From assembly GCF_040581485.1 (NCBI RefSeq), contig NC_090132.1, positions 16,622,146-16,686,145 on the forward strand: DNA of 64,000 nt, read 5' to 3'. The notes below the pieces were generated by a model, which had not been told where the DNA came from, searched no databases, and saw only the letters and a program-made list of their open reading frames with translations. How positions within the stretch are numbered: the stretch's first letter is position 1; the number at the start of each line of letters is the position of its first letter. The translations under genes were made by a program, and so were the position numbers. The DNA comes from Linepithema humile (lineage: Eukaryota; Arthropoda; Insecta; Hymenoptera; Formicidae). Shown in pieces: positions 23,607 through 38,886 of this stretch.

Positions 23607-26146
23607 CAAATGTAAAGTACAGCTGATAATTTAAATCTTTGATTTTCGCAATATCAAGTAGCGACTTGTGTTATGACAAATTATGGATGAATTATATTTC
23701 GCGAATATTTAAGGCAAATTTCCATTTAAGTATAAGCTAGTGCAAATAAATAAGTATTGTGTATACGCATATTTCAAATCATTTTCTCGATGCTGTATCC
23801 ATTGTCCGAATTTCTAAGAAAGATAGCAAAGTTTTTCTAGCAAACTAATTTGAAATATTTATTGTAATAAATTCTTTCGAAAATACTTTATGTATATAGA
23901 ATATTGTAAATTAAGAAATATTAATATCGCACCAGATAATAGAATAACTATCTAATTTTGTAATCCAAACGCTTCCGCTGATTGATTGATATTAAAATTT
24001 TCCTCTTGGCGAAGAAAAGCAAAAATCGTAGTAAAATGTCTTGATTTGACGCGACGAGAAATAACGTATGAAGCGAAAAATTTTTCCGACGAGTCGTTCC
24101 TTCAATTTACGAAGCGAGAGCGCGAGTAAACCGGGCTGCCGCTCAAAATTGAGTAATCAAGAAAGACGCTGACCAGGCACAGATGTGTCAAATATTCTAG
24201 TTTTCAGACTACACGAGAGCTGAAAGGCGTCTCGTTCTCTCGAGCGGTGCCGAAAACTCGATTCGCCGGTGAGAAACATATTTCGGCGAAGGAAACAGCC
24301 GGCGTACGTGCGAGAATGTCGAAGTGCCTCCGACGAAGGTACCGACCGCCTCATACGTCAGTCAGTTCATGATTCAAGATGACACTTAGCCCGGTCTTTA
24401 TAGGTCTTGAAACGACGGCCGTTAACCTTATACTCTCAGATAGGCATCTTGTAATTTCTTGTATTCCCGCAATCGATTGCGCGGCTTCGTCGGATACAAG
24501 GGGGAAACGCACGACGTGAACAAGCCGCGCGTTTTTCTATCCACATACGAAGGCACGATGTTTCAAGTCCGAATACCGCGAGCAATGCGCGACAATGATC
24601 GAAAAACCGTCGCAAGAACGAATTACCTAACTCGAGAATGTCCGCGACCATGTTCGGCGTGGCGTTCGATTACTTAAAGCTGGCGTTCAAAATATCCCAA
24701 AGCTGATCGTCATTTACGAATTGCTCATAGCATTCATTCACTTTTTTGGCATTCATTCACGGAAGCAAAAATTAACGCTGAGTGCCAAGCACAATCGGAC
24801 ATTGTATCTCACGAGTACATTTTATAATTTCTATTTTGCTACATCGACTGACACCGTTAATTTGACACAAATTATAATGAAATCAAAATCAAATTTATCG
24901 TGAAATCAAATATTAGCTTAATGTTAATGATTTTTGGTTTCCGCATTAACATTTGCAAATATTTCGATCTGTTTCATATTAAAGTAATAATGAAGCTAAT
25001 TAATACTTCATGTGATTAAATGTAATTTGTAAAAGGTCAATTCAGTATTCCATAACACAATTTCGGAAAATTTATTATTACTAAGAATTCTCTCACAAAA
25101 AGCCTTCTCTGTTAGTCGGCTTCTTCTAATCGTTGCAATCGTTTAAAAAATTTTGTAAGATCTATAAAAACATTTAATACACAATTAAATCCTGTAGTAT
25201 TTAATAGATTGTAAAAGTAAAAAGTCGCATAAACATACGAATTCTGAACATCGTCTTATTTCTTGCGACAGAAATCAGAATTGCAATCAGAATTTGAGAT
25301 CTTGTACTTGATTGCTACTCCCATACGGAACGTCGCGATTATTCGTACGTGAGCGAATCTAATGAACCGAATTATCTCCGTGTCAATGCGCGACGCGCGA
25401 ATAAAGCTAAATAGGATTCAGGAGGATGCGCGCGATGCATGAAGGATGAACCGGGGCCGTATAGAATCCATAAATGTGTTCTAAACCACAAGTCGCGGTT
25501 CAAGCATAAGGTCTCTCAGTACGGAGGTTGCACGAAATAGCCAAGGGTAAGCATTTCGCGTCCCTGCAACGCTGTAACCCTTACGAAGCTCTAGGATTAC
25601 TTGATAAAACGTGTAGGAACCTCTATAATCCAATAACCACCAACCTTGCGCCCTTCTCGCCTGCAGACAAGCGGACTCCCGCTGATTCGAGTGGCCAAGA
25701 CTCTCGTTCTTTTTATTCCGCTCATTCTTAGTCGTTCGTTCTTTTTCATTGAAATTTTGCCACGCTATTTTTATAATTTTATTCTTATAGATTTATTTAA
25801 TATATTTACATTGAATAGATTTATTTTGATTTTTAATTAATAAACTAGTTTGATATACATATAGATTAATATTTCCAAAATATTTAAATATTCTACACAA
25901 TTTTAAAATTAATTAATTTACTTTAATCTATCTATTTTAATTTTCTGTCTAATAAATAATGATCATTTAACTATGTTATGCTATCAGATACACAAAAATC
26001 AGGTATAGTCGAAAATTGCATTTATAATCGAAGCATGTTCGTGGAATATCCGAAATCTTATTATAGAAGCAATTCAATCAGCGGTTTTATACGCTGATAG
26101 ATCGCCCTGTACTCTCGACCTCGTTCTTCAACTCTCTCGTTCGCTC

Positions 26147-26181
<35 letters not shown>

Positions 26182-29100
26182 TATTGCTATCCCACGGCTC
26201 CCCGGTTGTACGTCCGCTCAATAGTTACGCGCATCCTACGTCATGTCTCTTAACGCCTGCAGCGTCACTCACTCGCTTTCCGGAATACGTCAACCTCAGC
26301 GCTATATTTGTGCATCTCGGTCGCACGGGCGCTGCTCGATAAACTCGGTCACGAACCCAACCTACACGTCGAGCCAACGTTGACCGTTTCTCAAATCCCC
26401 GTCGGCAACCGTTCACCCTTACATCGCCGCATTGTAAAGTCAATTTTAACAGCGATCAAAGTTAACGTTTTGGCAGTCGTCGATCTACATGCCGGCCGCA
26501 TCCAACATTAAATACAGCCATTTAACTTTTATTCTCTATGTGTTAGCAATGTCTAACAATTGACGTCTCAATCGTGTTAAAATAATAAAGATTATTCAAG
26601 ATAAAAAAAAGGTACAAAATAATTACCAAATCAATAACAAATAGTAATTGTAATTTCATTTAAAATCTTCCAGAATCCATTAGCGAATGCAATTTAGCAA
26701 TTTAGTGCAAAAAAGCCGTATCTATTATTGACCACAAAAACTGCCATTGTGAAGCTTCATGTAATCACCGAGGTTCGCGAAAGAGAGGCAAGATCGTAGA
26801 AAGAGGTTTAAATTGACTCGATCGTCGCTTCGTTAACCGACGCGGAAAATGGAATCGATTCGGGACGATAGCTCATAAAGTGTCATTACGAATAGGCACT
26901 TGACCACGGGTTATCAAGCCCCCCGAAAGCCTGAGGAAAGCCCGCCACTTGCTACAAACCAGTTGGAGGCCTTCGACGTCAGTTATTAGACTCAACGCTC
27001 GCAGTCCCAGACTCGATAACCCATGATTGAATCGTTCTAACTGTATCTCACGGCAAATAATTTCCTGCGGTCGACAATTCGTATCGTCATTTCGTGATAA
27101 TAATTTTCCACTGAGATATATCACGCGGGGACACTATACTCTCGCACTATGTGCTCGCAACTATTTCGCGTTAGAATAACACAATATTAATACCGTGAAA
27201 AAAATATCGTCAATAGTTATCAAAATATTAATCAAATAAATCAATAAATTAGAACAAATTTATCGTACTCATCTCTTGTTATTATCTAAATCCTTAATTT
27301 TTATTAATAATAGTATAATTGTATAAGTTATTAACTGTACTGCAATCATTAATAATTATAAACAACTAGTACCATCTTTTCTGTTTATCAATTTATCGAT
27401 GCGTTGCGTCCGGTTTTAAATCGCGAAACGTATGCGCGCCAAAAAGAATGTTTTACGTGCGTAACAGCGACGATGGGCATGCTATGCGGACTAAAAGCAA
27501 GAAAAATTGACTTTCCGGATTAAGTGCAACTCGACATACCGCAATCCGGACTAAAGTCTGCTCCTCTTTCATCGCTGTTTTTCTCTCCGCCCGGCTCGCC
27601 GCGCCGGTGATTTGACACCGGAATGGAATGCAAATTTAAACGCGTTTCTGCAATTCCAGCAGTGGAAGATAGGTAGATGTAATGGAGACCGCCGTTTCTC
27701 GGTCGAACAAACTTTCGCGGAAATTGTTCGGCACGGCACTGTTCGGAATTACCATGCGATTTATTAACTACGCCACGCGACGGTGTATACAAGCGAAAAG
27801 TCAATAACGAAGAGTCTGTACTACGAGCATCGCTCACAAAGAGTAATGTACAACGATAATATACAGGGAATTTTAAATTATCGCTAATTTATGCGATACC
27901 GCCACCGTTCGATGAGCCAAAAGCTGATTAAATATTCGCGAATTACATTCAAGTTCCTTCTGGTAACTGAATTAATAATCGAGACCTAGTAGGTGACGTT
28001 ATAAAATTAACATAAAAGTCATAAAATAGGTGGAAAAGTTGGAATAGGGACGACTTGTCAAGAGAAAAAGAGAATATAAAGTATTTCCACTGAGTTGTGC
28101 GTTTCTTCGTCTTTATATGTCCCTTCGGAGTGCTTATAGCTAGGACATATTAATATTCCAGTCAAGGACGCGTGCCACCGAGCTACTACGGACACTGATG
28201 CAGTTCCGAGTCCCGATGCCATCTTCGGAATATCCGGTGTCCCTTCGGAACACTACGTCGCGGAATAACGTGTTCACCATAATATGTACAAATTCTATGG
28301 CATAATGATCGTTTGTGGAATTTCTTATAAAGTTTCTGACGATTACGACAACAATAAACGAGATATATATGAGAGGTTCAGAGGAAAAATGGACCAAGTC
28401 CTTTTTTTAAATCCATATATAAATTAGAAAAACTTGAACAGTTTTCACTGAATGATATAAAAGTGAATGTAAATGTTTAAGTTAAAATTAAAAGAAACTA
28501 TAGCACTTATAAAAAACAATGTAGCACATAATTAGCACACAACTTTAACTTTAGAACTGTTTTAACAAAAATGAACTTGATACACTTTTCCTCTGAATAT
28601 GTCGCTCATATTATCACAGTAAATATAATAAAGTTTTATTGCGCGTGAAGGTTTGTGAAAAACGGAAGCAAGAAATTATATTTCATATATTTAATTGCAA
28701 TGCATTTGTGCGGATTTCGTATTTACCAATGATTTAAAACCAGGAATAACGCACGGATAAATTAAATATAAATAGTATTTTGTTATAAGTCAAAAATAAT
28801 TTTAATTTTTAATCCTCAAGTATAATTTTGTATAAGTTTCGGAATTGAAAATTTACACGTACATATACTTCAAAAAGTACTGATATATCCACTGAATCTA
28901 TTTATATGTATATCAATGACATCCAGTGAAAAAGAAAGTGTTATGAATAAATATTCGCTTCAAATGCATGAGAGATAAATTGGCATATGATAATTATAAC
29001 CGCGCAATTCAAAATCACATTCGCTTGCAACCAATCCACAACCTATTCTCTCCCGTTATCTGTTGCTAACAATGCGCTTCGTATACAGTGAAGTATTTCA

Positions 29101-32100
29101 CCTTCTATTTTCGTACAGTAGTCAATTAAAACATTATTTAGTTTACAACTTTTATTTTTTACAGATTTTTGCAGATATTAAAAAAATATATCTACATATA
29201 TGCGTGAAATATGTTTAAATATTTTAAAAACAAAAATATTTGTTTGTCTGGACATAATAATTTTCCACAAAACATTGCTTCAATCTCTGTGCTACAGCAC
29301 AAACAAGAAAGAAAAATAAAAAGTCCTATTCAATCAAAGTAGTCCCAATTGATATGGACTCGGTGCCATCTCTGTGTCATCCAGCATCCCACTGGATCCA
29401 GCCGCGATAATAGATAAATTCGCTTCTCCTGGCAAGCTCTTTGGAAAAAAATCGATCTAAACCAACAGTCGGTAAGGTTTCCTAGCAAGGAGCACGACGT
29501 ATAACGGCAAGAAGCTCCTCCGATACGTTGCAACCGAGAACAACCCACCAGAGAAACGATAATCTACCGAGAATAGCACGTGGCTGCTGGGAACAGCGCC
29601 ATCATCGATTTCACTGGTTCATACCAGTCTAATATGACCTCTACAAACGGGTGAGAGGGTTCAGTTGGAGAGCGAAAGTGCCTCGTGAAACTTCTTCCGG
29701 CTTTTCAGGCTAGAATTGAGGTCATTCAATTCAGAAGCATTTGCGTATCTTCTAGTAAACCTAAAGTCTCTTACGTAGAGCAGAATATAACTCAATCTTA
29801 ACAAAGTATATACGCTTCTAAAGTTTGCAAATTTTATAAATCGAATTGAAATCAATGTATTATATTTTATTAAATTCTAAGAGCAATGTGTAAAAGATAT
29901 TATGCAAAATTCAACGCTGCTAAGCTTTAGCAGTCAATAATTAGCAATATACAAAGAAAAATAGGATACAATCGTACAAACAAGCGTATCAGAATACTCG
30001 CACATTTGTTTTGTGCCCAGTGAAACGTGGGAAGCAAACAATTACGAGTTTATCCATTTGTCATCAGAGTATCGTTAGCTATTTACATCGTACAATTCCT
30101 TCCCTCAATGGACGTCTGCGATAAAATATGAGACGTGTATTGCATAGCGCATCAATCAACATTAATAACGCCGGGCGAATAAATCGGCCAAATGAGTAAC
30201 GGCATTTACGATTACCGACTGTTTGATATATAATGCAATATCTGTTAACGCGGAATTGCCACGCCGCCTCAACCTCAAAATCTCATCGCAATCAAAAAAT
30301 CCGGCGGAATAAATGCGATTTACGGCGTATCGAAAAATCAATGCGCCGTTTTCAAGGTTTTATCGCACGCACGCGAATAAATCGTCGTCGCCGGCTTCCG
30401 CGTCGTGTCACGACGTGCTCTTTTAGGAAAGGCGCGCGAAAATCGGGGTGTGCACGATCGCGCGCTGACCGGAAAATAAACAGATGACATCGCTGTAAGC
30501 ACTCGTCGAGTATCTCTCGCTCTACAAGCATATTTCACGTTGATGTGGCAGAATAATCATATAGGCGTCCAATGGGCTACTCTGCGAGTCCGGCCAGTTA
30601 GTTCCGCGGTAACCGTGCAGTACATATTCCGATATTATCGTCGACCACTCTAATTATTGCTCATAACGTCATTTAACGATACAGTTAATCAGCGTGTAAA
30701 TTTCACGTTTGCATAATCAAAAGCGAAGAACGCGGCAATACCGTTAAAAGCACCGCGTCTGGTTGTCAATTAGATTCCATCATTTTTCGATTTTTCCTAT
30801 TGCGCTATTATGTCCGTGCATTTCTTATTTCATTCGCGATTCCGATACATGCTTGACCGCACGTACACGGTGTAATTTGCGAAATACAAATAGCTGCCTT
30901 CTCGCGATGATGCACGTAGATGTATCGCAATAATCGTCACTCACCGAACGAATAGCTGGCATGCCACGGAGACTAGCTCTGATCTCACGCGAAAGATCGA
31001 AAAAATACGGAGAATACCATCGCAAGACATGATGAAAGTACAAGCGCGCAAACAAGATTGCTGAACTCACATTTCATTTATCTATTAGCGATTGCATCTA
31101 GAAAGATTTATCTAAGCTCGAAAGGTCGCACAGAACGCGTTGAAAGTGCACGCAAGCAACAACTGTAGCTAAATGAGACGCGGATATATGACGAAATCAT
31201 GTTCAATATCAATGCAGCAACGTGAGATGATTGCCAAGAGTAATCTGTTATGCTCAAATGCCAGTTTCTTAAGTTATCTTCACGTATTAATTCTTGAAAA
31301 ATTATTGCTTCTAAGAAAATATGATCCAAAATGCATCCTGAAGCACTAAAAATAAATCTTAAAAAGCTTTTTCTCGCGTAATTGCTCGAGATATTAAACC
31401 GCTGTAACATTCTGGAATTTATTTTGAGAGCAGGGATTATAACTGCAGATAATGTGAATATTGCATTAACGTTCGTTAATGGAACCTCGTCGTTTAATAT
31501 AATTAAACCATAATAATTACCGTCTCTTTTGCGTGCGAATTAACTGACTATTGGTGACCAATAGCGCGGAACTTTTGCACGTCAGAAATGGCGTGAATTT
31601 ATAAATATTGTAAATAAAATGTTTGTGATTTCTGGCGAACAGCTGTGCCAATGGATAATGCGAGTTTGAATTTCCATTTTCCCCCTGCGCATCGCTCCGC
31701 GCCTATTTAATCACCGTCATTGTGGCGTGCCGCACGGCCCAATGATGAAAATAAATATGAAAATCTCGACGACACGTGGATGACGACTGCTAATATTCAT
31801 AGCGCCGATACACGATATTTGCATTTAACAACTGTTACACGCGTCAGTGTTCGCGAGATCGTCCGTCTGTATTACAATTTAATATTCATCGTTGCCACTT
31901 AACATAAACTACTGCTATCGATAACAACTGCTTAGAAATAAATAGATGCATCCGTCGCGCGTCTTCTTTTATTCATTAGCGAAATGCAATTGCGATGTCG
32001 GGGGAAAAAAGAAAGGAAAATAATAACGCGAGAGACGTTCGCATTGATATTTCATCGCCGGTCAAAGGGTCGCATTGATATTTTGCTCATGTCAAAATGA

Positions 32101-34079
32101 AAAAAAAAAGGGAAAGAGAGGGGAAAAAAGAGAGAAAGAGAAATCTCGCGGTGGGCAGGAGACGCAGGACGTAATAACTCGCGGCGGACCCGTTCGATAT
32201 TCAAATTCGTCCAGTGTACACGTCGCGCAAAAAAAATCTATGCACACGCTCGCGTGTATGCACCGGGCGTAATAAAAGGCGTGAACGATGGCCGCGGGAA
32301 AAGTCATAATCCACTTTTGTTTGCGGATTTATCGGTCTTCCGTGATGCCTCGTCCGGCGCTTTATCGAGTGCCGGCGCCATGGACGAACGATGGCGCAAC
32401 AAAAGGTGGAGAGGCTTTTGGGACTCTCGATGCTATCCTCCCTCCCTTCACCTCCTCTTCCATCTATACACACACACGCGTGCGTACACACAATCGCTCA
32501 CAATATAAAGAAAAAAATACACCAAACTCTGGCAACGGCCATAAATGACTTTTGCATATTTCCGTTTCGGCCGACAGACGAATATTTGTATGAAAAAAAT
32601 CACTGAAGAGAGTGAAGCAAATTACTTTTTCAATAGTTATAAAGTGATCGAAAACCAGACACGACAATCTATCCTGCATAGAGAATTATCGACGCGCCTA
32701 TCGCAATGAGTTTACACGTTAACATTGAAATCATTAAAATTGTGTAAATTAAATTTTAATTTCCCTTAAAAAAATACATCTGTTACTATTAATATTTCGT
32801 TTAAGAAATTGTTAGATATATATGCAACGATACGATCTTTCTAATTTACTGTGCTTTATAATATTCGCTGTTTTCCTACGTTCGCTCGTAACTGCGTATT
32901 TTTTTATAAAACAATACGTTCTTATATCAAGATGGATCGAGATAGTTTCTAATTCGGCTTCAGCATTCCGTAACGTCGACATTTAATAACGTCTCGCCAC
33001 GACAATTCTAAGCTATGTCGCCGTCTACCCTCCCACCGCCTATTCATCGTAGATTCTGCGATCCGACCGTCTCACCATTCTTCTCATCCTGCTTCCGTAT
33101 CCGCAGCAGCCCTTTCCATTTTTCAAGTCCACACGGCGCGCCGCCGATCCCGCGAAATGATTACAAACGACCGGGGATAACGTCCAATAAAACGTCTCCA
33201 TTCCACGTTCCATACACGTAGCGGAGATGCAGCGTGCTCGCTCGCCGTCGAGTCGATATCGGGGAACACGTGTGTTTATCTATGTCCGTTCGGTACGTGG
33301 CCGCGATGCGCATCGCTGCGATATCAACGAGGATATGTCTCTATCGATACTGACTCTCTCGCTTATGGAAAATCCTGCAGTCCTATACTTCGGTTAAAGG
33401 AAAGCGACATCCGAACAATTGGCCACTCGAAATTCCCATCTCTCGCGATAGAGGGAAATTTCCTGTTATCGTGTGCGCATTGAACGACGATTGAACGATA
33501 ACTGTTATCATTTTTGAAGAGGTATATTCATATTCATTCTATATTATAACCCCTGCTCTTCGACATAAATACGGGAATTGTTGCGATAACATCTCGAGCA
33601 ATCGCGCAAAATAATGCCTCAAGATACATTTTGGATAATTCTCTTCAAAGGTAATAAATTTTCAAGAATTGATATCTTTTCTAAAAACTGTTATTCGACT
33701 ACGGAATATTATTTACTATTATATACACATAGATAAATGTGTAATTCTAAAGTTTCAATTTGACAATTTATAAGAAAATTGAAAATCTTATAAAACTACA
33801 ATTGTAACAAAAATTATATAAAAATAATCATATTCCAAATCCGTATATGGATATAATTAATAAAAATCATTATTATATAAATTTGATTTCATTTCTTGTT
33901 TATAATATACTAAGTTTTCTTCCCTAATTGTAAGAAAATATAAAATTTCGTGGATTACACAATGCAACAAATGGAGAAATAATTCTTTACTATTATTTCA
34001 TGGAAATGAATGAACATTTCGATTATTAAAACACAACGATAAATAGAAAAACAAACAACATAAATCATATAATAAAATT
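23607..34079. other. gene-free stretch
   Basis: No exon is recognised on either strand. Composition alternates between AT-rich DNA (about 24900-25260, 25740-26000, 28400-29300) and moderately CpG-rich patches (24050-24660, 30270-30500, 32000-32500). A (TC)14 tract lies at 26151-26178. The likeliest reading is intron or intergenic DNA. Confidence 0.4.
26151..26178. repeat. (TC)14 microsatellite
   Basis: A pure TC tract of 28 bp within a pyrimidine-rich neighbourhood. Confidence 0.95.
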
Positions 34080-35110
34080 TATTCACCGATTTTGCTGTTG
34101 TCCTATGATTGTCCCGCTATTGTCCTATCGTCTCACCGTTGTCTCGCCGACGTTCCGCCGTTGCGCCGAATTTGTAGCTCCAACACAATGCGATGCAATA
34201 TACTTATATGGCACTAATTGTTTTTTGCACTAACACTTACAAAATATGACCGGTCAATTCATAGTTCCGGCAACAGCAAGTTTTTACAAACGCGGTGCAC
34301 TTTCAATACGAAATATAACGACTTCGAAACACAATCTCGATCTTTACAAACGCGAAAAAATCACGCCCGTTAAAAAATCCGACAATATCCGATAGAACGG
34401 TATTGCGAGTCAAAAATGACGAACGCGAATATCGTCGAAAAAAAGCCAAATATCGTCACTTGCCTTTGTCATCACCGGCAATGCATTCAATACTACATGC
34501 CGCGCGGCGGCATAGCTTTGAACCAACAAATAAAACAACACTTGCGAGATACATTTAATAAGTTAGAAAAACGGAAGCCACTTTACCGATGCTCGAAAAT
34601 TCGATGTAATCCAACACAACGATACGTATGATCACGATAATCAATTTCGCGAAAAACGAATTAAGATTAGGTTAGGTTAGGACGCTGAATCATATACGCT
34701 CACTTACTGATTTAACGATTGTTGCTAGATTCAATTCACATTCGGAACTCTCTGGATACGTTCAAAAAATTTGGAAAACGGAAACAACTTCACACCGATG
34801 CTACAAGATTGACGAGTAATATGCGACATGATATAACGGTTACGATTGGTTTTACGGACGCTGAAATAGATAGACTCGCGACCGTATGTGTCTAACACTA
34901 CCGTATAACACTATGACAACCGCTTGTTGCTCGATCCAATACTCTCAACACTCCCGTCACTACCGAAATACACTTACGAATACGGAAGAAGGGAAGGAGG
35001 GGGGGGAATGCCTTCATCCCGATGACTCGATGTCCAACAAACGCAATTCGTATTCGCGATCGTACGCGAACTCGACATTCGCCCGTTGTTAGATTCAATA
35101 CTCCCAATAT
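34080..35110. repeat. degenerate tandem repeat cluster, about 160-210 bp units
   Basis: A motif like TTGTTGCTMGATYCAATNCTC recurs diverged at about 34727, 34921 and 35082. A second motif, ACGGAAGNNA followed by CACCGATG or CCCGATG, recurs near 34570, 34785 and 34980. The order is conserved, which suggests an old, diverged tandem array or a decayed transposon. No coding region was recognised. Unit limits are approximate. Confidence 0.45.
34667..34681. repeat. (TTAGG)3 interstitial telomere-type motif
   Basis: Three exact TTAGG units lie in tandem inside the degenerate repeat cluster. TTAGG is the ancestral telomere repeat of most insects. Three units can arise by chance. Confidence 0.6.
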
Positions 35111-35269
35111 TTACCAGTAAACAAAATGCTAACATTTGACTATCTGAGTTTGATTGAGTATTGAATTCAACGAAACGGGGGAAAAATCCGCTGAACAAAG
35201 AACGACGCGCACTTACAACGATACCGCCATTAACGTCTCCCAACGACGCGAATAACGCAATAGATCCCG

Positions 35270-35308
35270 TGACGTCACGTTCATACGTAATGATCACGTG
35301 GTCACGTG
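35270..35308. promoter_or_regulatory. CRE plus two E-boxes within 39 bp
   Basis: A perfect cAMP-response palindrome TGACGTCA (35270-35277) is followed by CACGTG at 35295-35300 and again at 35303-35308. These are classic bZIP and bHLH sites. No transcription start is visible nearby, so enhancer function is inferred only from the clustering. Confidence 0.4.
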
Positions 35309-38300
35309 AGTTTTACCCGCGAATTTTTCTTACACCGCTGTGCATCAATTGATTGTTTTTACATAAATATGATTTTGTTCATCATTCGTATGCAGATAAT
35401 ATATTTTCATATGATTAAATGAAAAACATGAAAGAAGTTTAGAGCTAAATAAACGCGAATTGATGTATTATTCGAAGCATAATATTAAATTTTAATAAAA
35501 AATTTTTAAAAAAATTTTTACAAATAAATAAATAAAAATTGATGTAATGCTAATTCTATTTGCATTTATTGCATTCTTTTTATAAAATATCTTGATTTAA
35601 AAACAAATAAAAAATTTATTGTTTAAATTTATTACTTGGTAGAAAGAAATATTCATTATATTACCTCTATTTCATAAGAACCATTTATTCTCTCAATTTT
35701 TCATAACACCATCTAATTTATAGAATATTTTCATATAAAATTTAATACAGATTCAAATTATGTTTTAATTGTTTCCGGAACGATCTAGATTGCTGGAACT
35801 GAAAGCACCATTTTACTCGCAAGCGTTTTCCGCTCACGCGTTCAATGCCGTTCGTTACGAATAATCATTACAAACCATCGCGACAGGAAACGGCAAAGAT
35901 ATGTAACCAAGAAAAGGGGGTGCAAAAAAAGGCCGACACGCGGAGATAGATACCGGTGCCGCTGCTGGTCGTCAAATTAGGGATTGTATAATCGGCGGAA
36001 GTGTGTTTCGTCGGGCGCGTACGCGCGCGAGATTCTGTAACTTTTTTAAATCAACGAGGCTGCTCTTGGGCCGGGCATTACGGCCTTAAAGTACGTCATT
36101 AGGCGGGTCAAAATTTACGAGAATCTTGCAAGAATTGCCAGTTGCGCGGCGCGTCGCGTGATGAACGATGATGACCGGCGTGTGTGGAGCATGCGAGGGT
36201 ATCTTTAACGAGGAAAGGCCCGTGAAATCTCTCGAAAGCACAATAAGAGTGGCGATGCGGCAGTGAACGTCGGCGGGGGAAGAGGAAATCAATTGCTCGC
36301 TGTTGCAATTTTCATCTGTGTAGCGCGATAATCCGGAATACGGTGCCGTTACCTGATCGCCGAGACGGCAGAAACGGGGTAACGGTAAACGCCTGGATAA
36401 AGGATAAACGTGAAATTAGAAGGAGCCCAGAATAATGAGGATTCTTAAAGCACTGTAATACTCTTGAACGGCTTTCGCTTATAGCCCGTAATAATTACGT
36501 ACGTCTATCGAGTGTTTCGGCCGTGATATTCAATATCGTAATAAATATAATAATGCTGAAATGAACGCATCGCGTGTAAAGAATCCTTTGACCTAATAAT
36601 CCCTCGACAATTTCGATTCCCCTACCTCTTGCTCGAGTTTCACGTCGGATTCTATATTCTATGCAAAACTTTCTACATACAAAGTTATCGGTTTGATAAT
36701 ATTGCTTTCAATTTCGAAATAATAACTTTCAAATATACGTAAGTTGCAGTAAAATGCATAGAGATGGCAGAATTTTACTCTTACGTCAGTTTCAATTATT
36801 CTAACGTAGCAAAGTAATAATCAGGATATGCAAATACAATTCGACGTCGAACAAATGTGTATATATGTATGCAAACCGGAAACATTGCAAGATTGTCGCC
36901 GCGATATTATGAACTTCCGTGAACGCAATTTAATTTCACACGCGGAGAGTTTTATTTTAGAAGGGCATATGCGGTAATCATTTCTTGACAAAGTGAAAAA
37001 CGCGAGCAAAAAATTTCTCATAAAAATAATTATGACTTTTGAGGAATCACAAATATTTAAATTCAAAATAAGAGAAAGTCATTGCTGAAGACATCAGTAA
37101 TTTTCAAGTCATAAATAATTAACGATTAGGGTATTGCTGGAGTGAGTTAAACAAATCTCAGGATTGCGCAAACATAATTTATGCTTAAAAGAACTGATGA
37201 TTTATTGTAACACATTGTTTGACGAGCATTTGCATTCCTCCGGCAAAAGAATAGATTATATGTGCAAAATAATAAAGTATATCGCAAAAAATGAAGTAAA
37301 CTACTTCGTCCAATAGGAGTACCAAATGTATTTATACAAGTTCTTACAAATATCTTTTACGGACAATAAAAACATTGGCGTAGGATAAAACAACCGCTGG
37401 AAAAAGTATGTGAGAATTTAACATCTGTTTTCTGATCCCCCTTCCTAACGCTTAACGTTGCGATCCCTTAACTCTCAGAAGAATATCCCAAGTTGTAAAT
37501 GTTCGTAAATAAATCTTCAACATACATACATGTATATTAGTTCTTCAGGTCATTTTAATATATTATGTGTACGTGTGTACGTTTCATTAACAATAAATGT
37601 ACAAAACAGAAAAGATTAACAAATGTGGTGAAAAACAATGTGAAACCTTTATAATTAATTACTAATTACACTAATACTCGTCATAAGAGATCTGTGCGTT
37701 TAAATCTACAATAAAATCAAAAATTAAGTATTAAGAATATTTCATTGCGAAATAGAATACAATATCGCGCGCATTTACCGTTTCTATCAAAACTGACGTA
37801 AAATAAATTGTCTCTATTAAACTGCAATTTAATACAAGATTTTCAGATCAAACATGAAATATGTTACATTTATATTGTGCAAATATATTGTGAAATGTTC
37901 CATATAAACGTGTTTCGTTTAACTGCAATTGATTTGCAAAAGTCTAATTATTTCGCTTGATAAATCCGATCCCACGGTTTACAATTTACATGTAACCGAT
38001 TAAACCATAGCTACGTTGATTGCCAGATTTTGGAAGCCGGATGCGTCTCTTTACAGAACTCCATTACAATGAAATAGCAATAGTCGCTATTGCAAGTGTT
38101 GGTTGAATATCCACAATGGAACGAATAAATTGCAAGTTAATAGATCGTTTATTCCTTCCAGATTCAAGCCTTTCCTCTCACATTCTTCTTTTAAGAATCA
38201 TAAAATATTATTGCATTAGACTTTATTTGCTTTCGCAAATTATCGTCCATATAACGTAATGTTTTTATCAATTCGAGCTTGCTATTTTTTTTAAGAATCT

Positions 38301-38886
38301 AGCTTTTCCTGCGATAATTCTTTCATTTTCAATATGCAAGTAAAAAATATCTGACAAATAAAAGATTCACGTAGGCAATTCGGAACGACTATTATTCTAT
38401 CTCGATCTTTGGCAAAATGTTAATCGTATGATTGAATCTTTCATCTATTATTCGCCAAACGACAAATAAAGTTTTCCATTTTCCAATGTAATATTTGAGA
38501 AGAGGCGGGAATATTCTTAAAATTTATGTCAATCTCATCGAAGAAACGAGGTGATTTGAAATTTCCAATGATGATTGTACTTAACACGGAAGCGTCCAAC
38601 GCACAAAGAAAAGAAATGCAACTATATGCAGCGTACTTTGCCGTGCGCATCTGCTTAGAAGAACAAGTAGCCGCAATCAATAGAACAAGCGACAAAAGTA
38701 GATGCGAGCATGACGACGGCTCGCGCGCGATTAAATTAAATTAGGAGCATGAAATCACTCGTCAAGCCGATGTTACGGACAAATGGAATAACCCAATTTC
38801 CCTGCTCTTCGTTACCGAAAACGAGATTTCTTATATCTCTTGTTAAATACTTTTTACTCAAATAAACGAAATATATCCTGAATATG

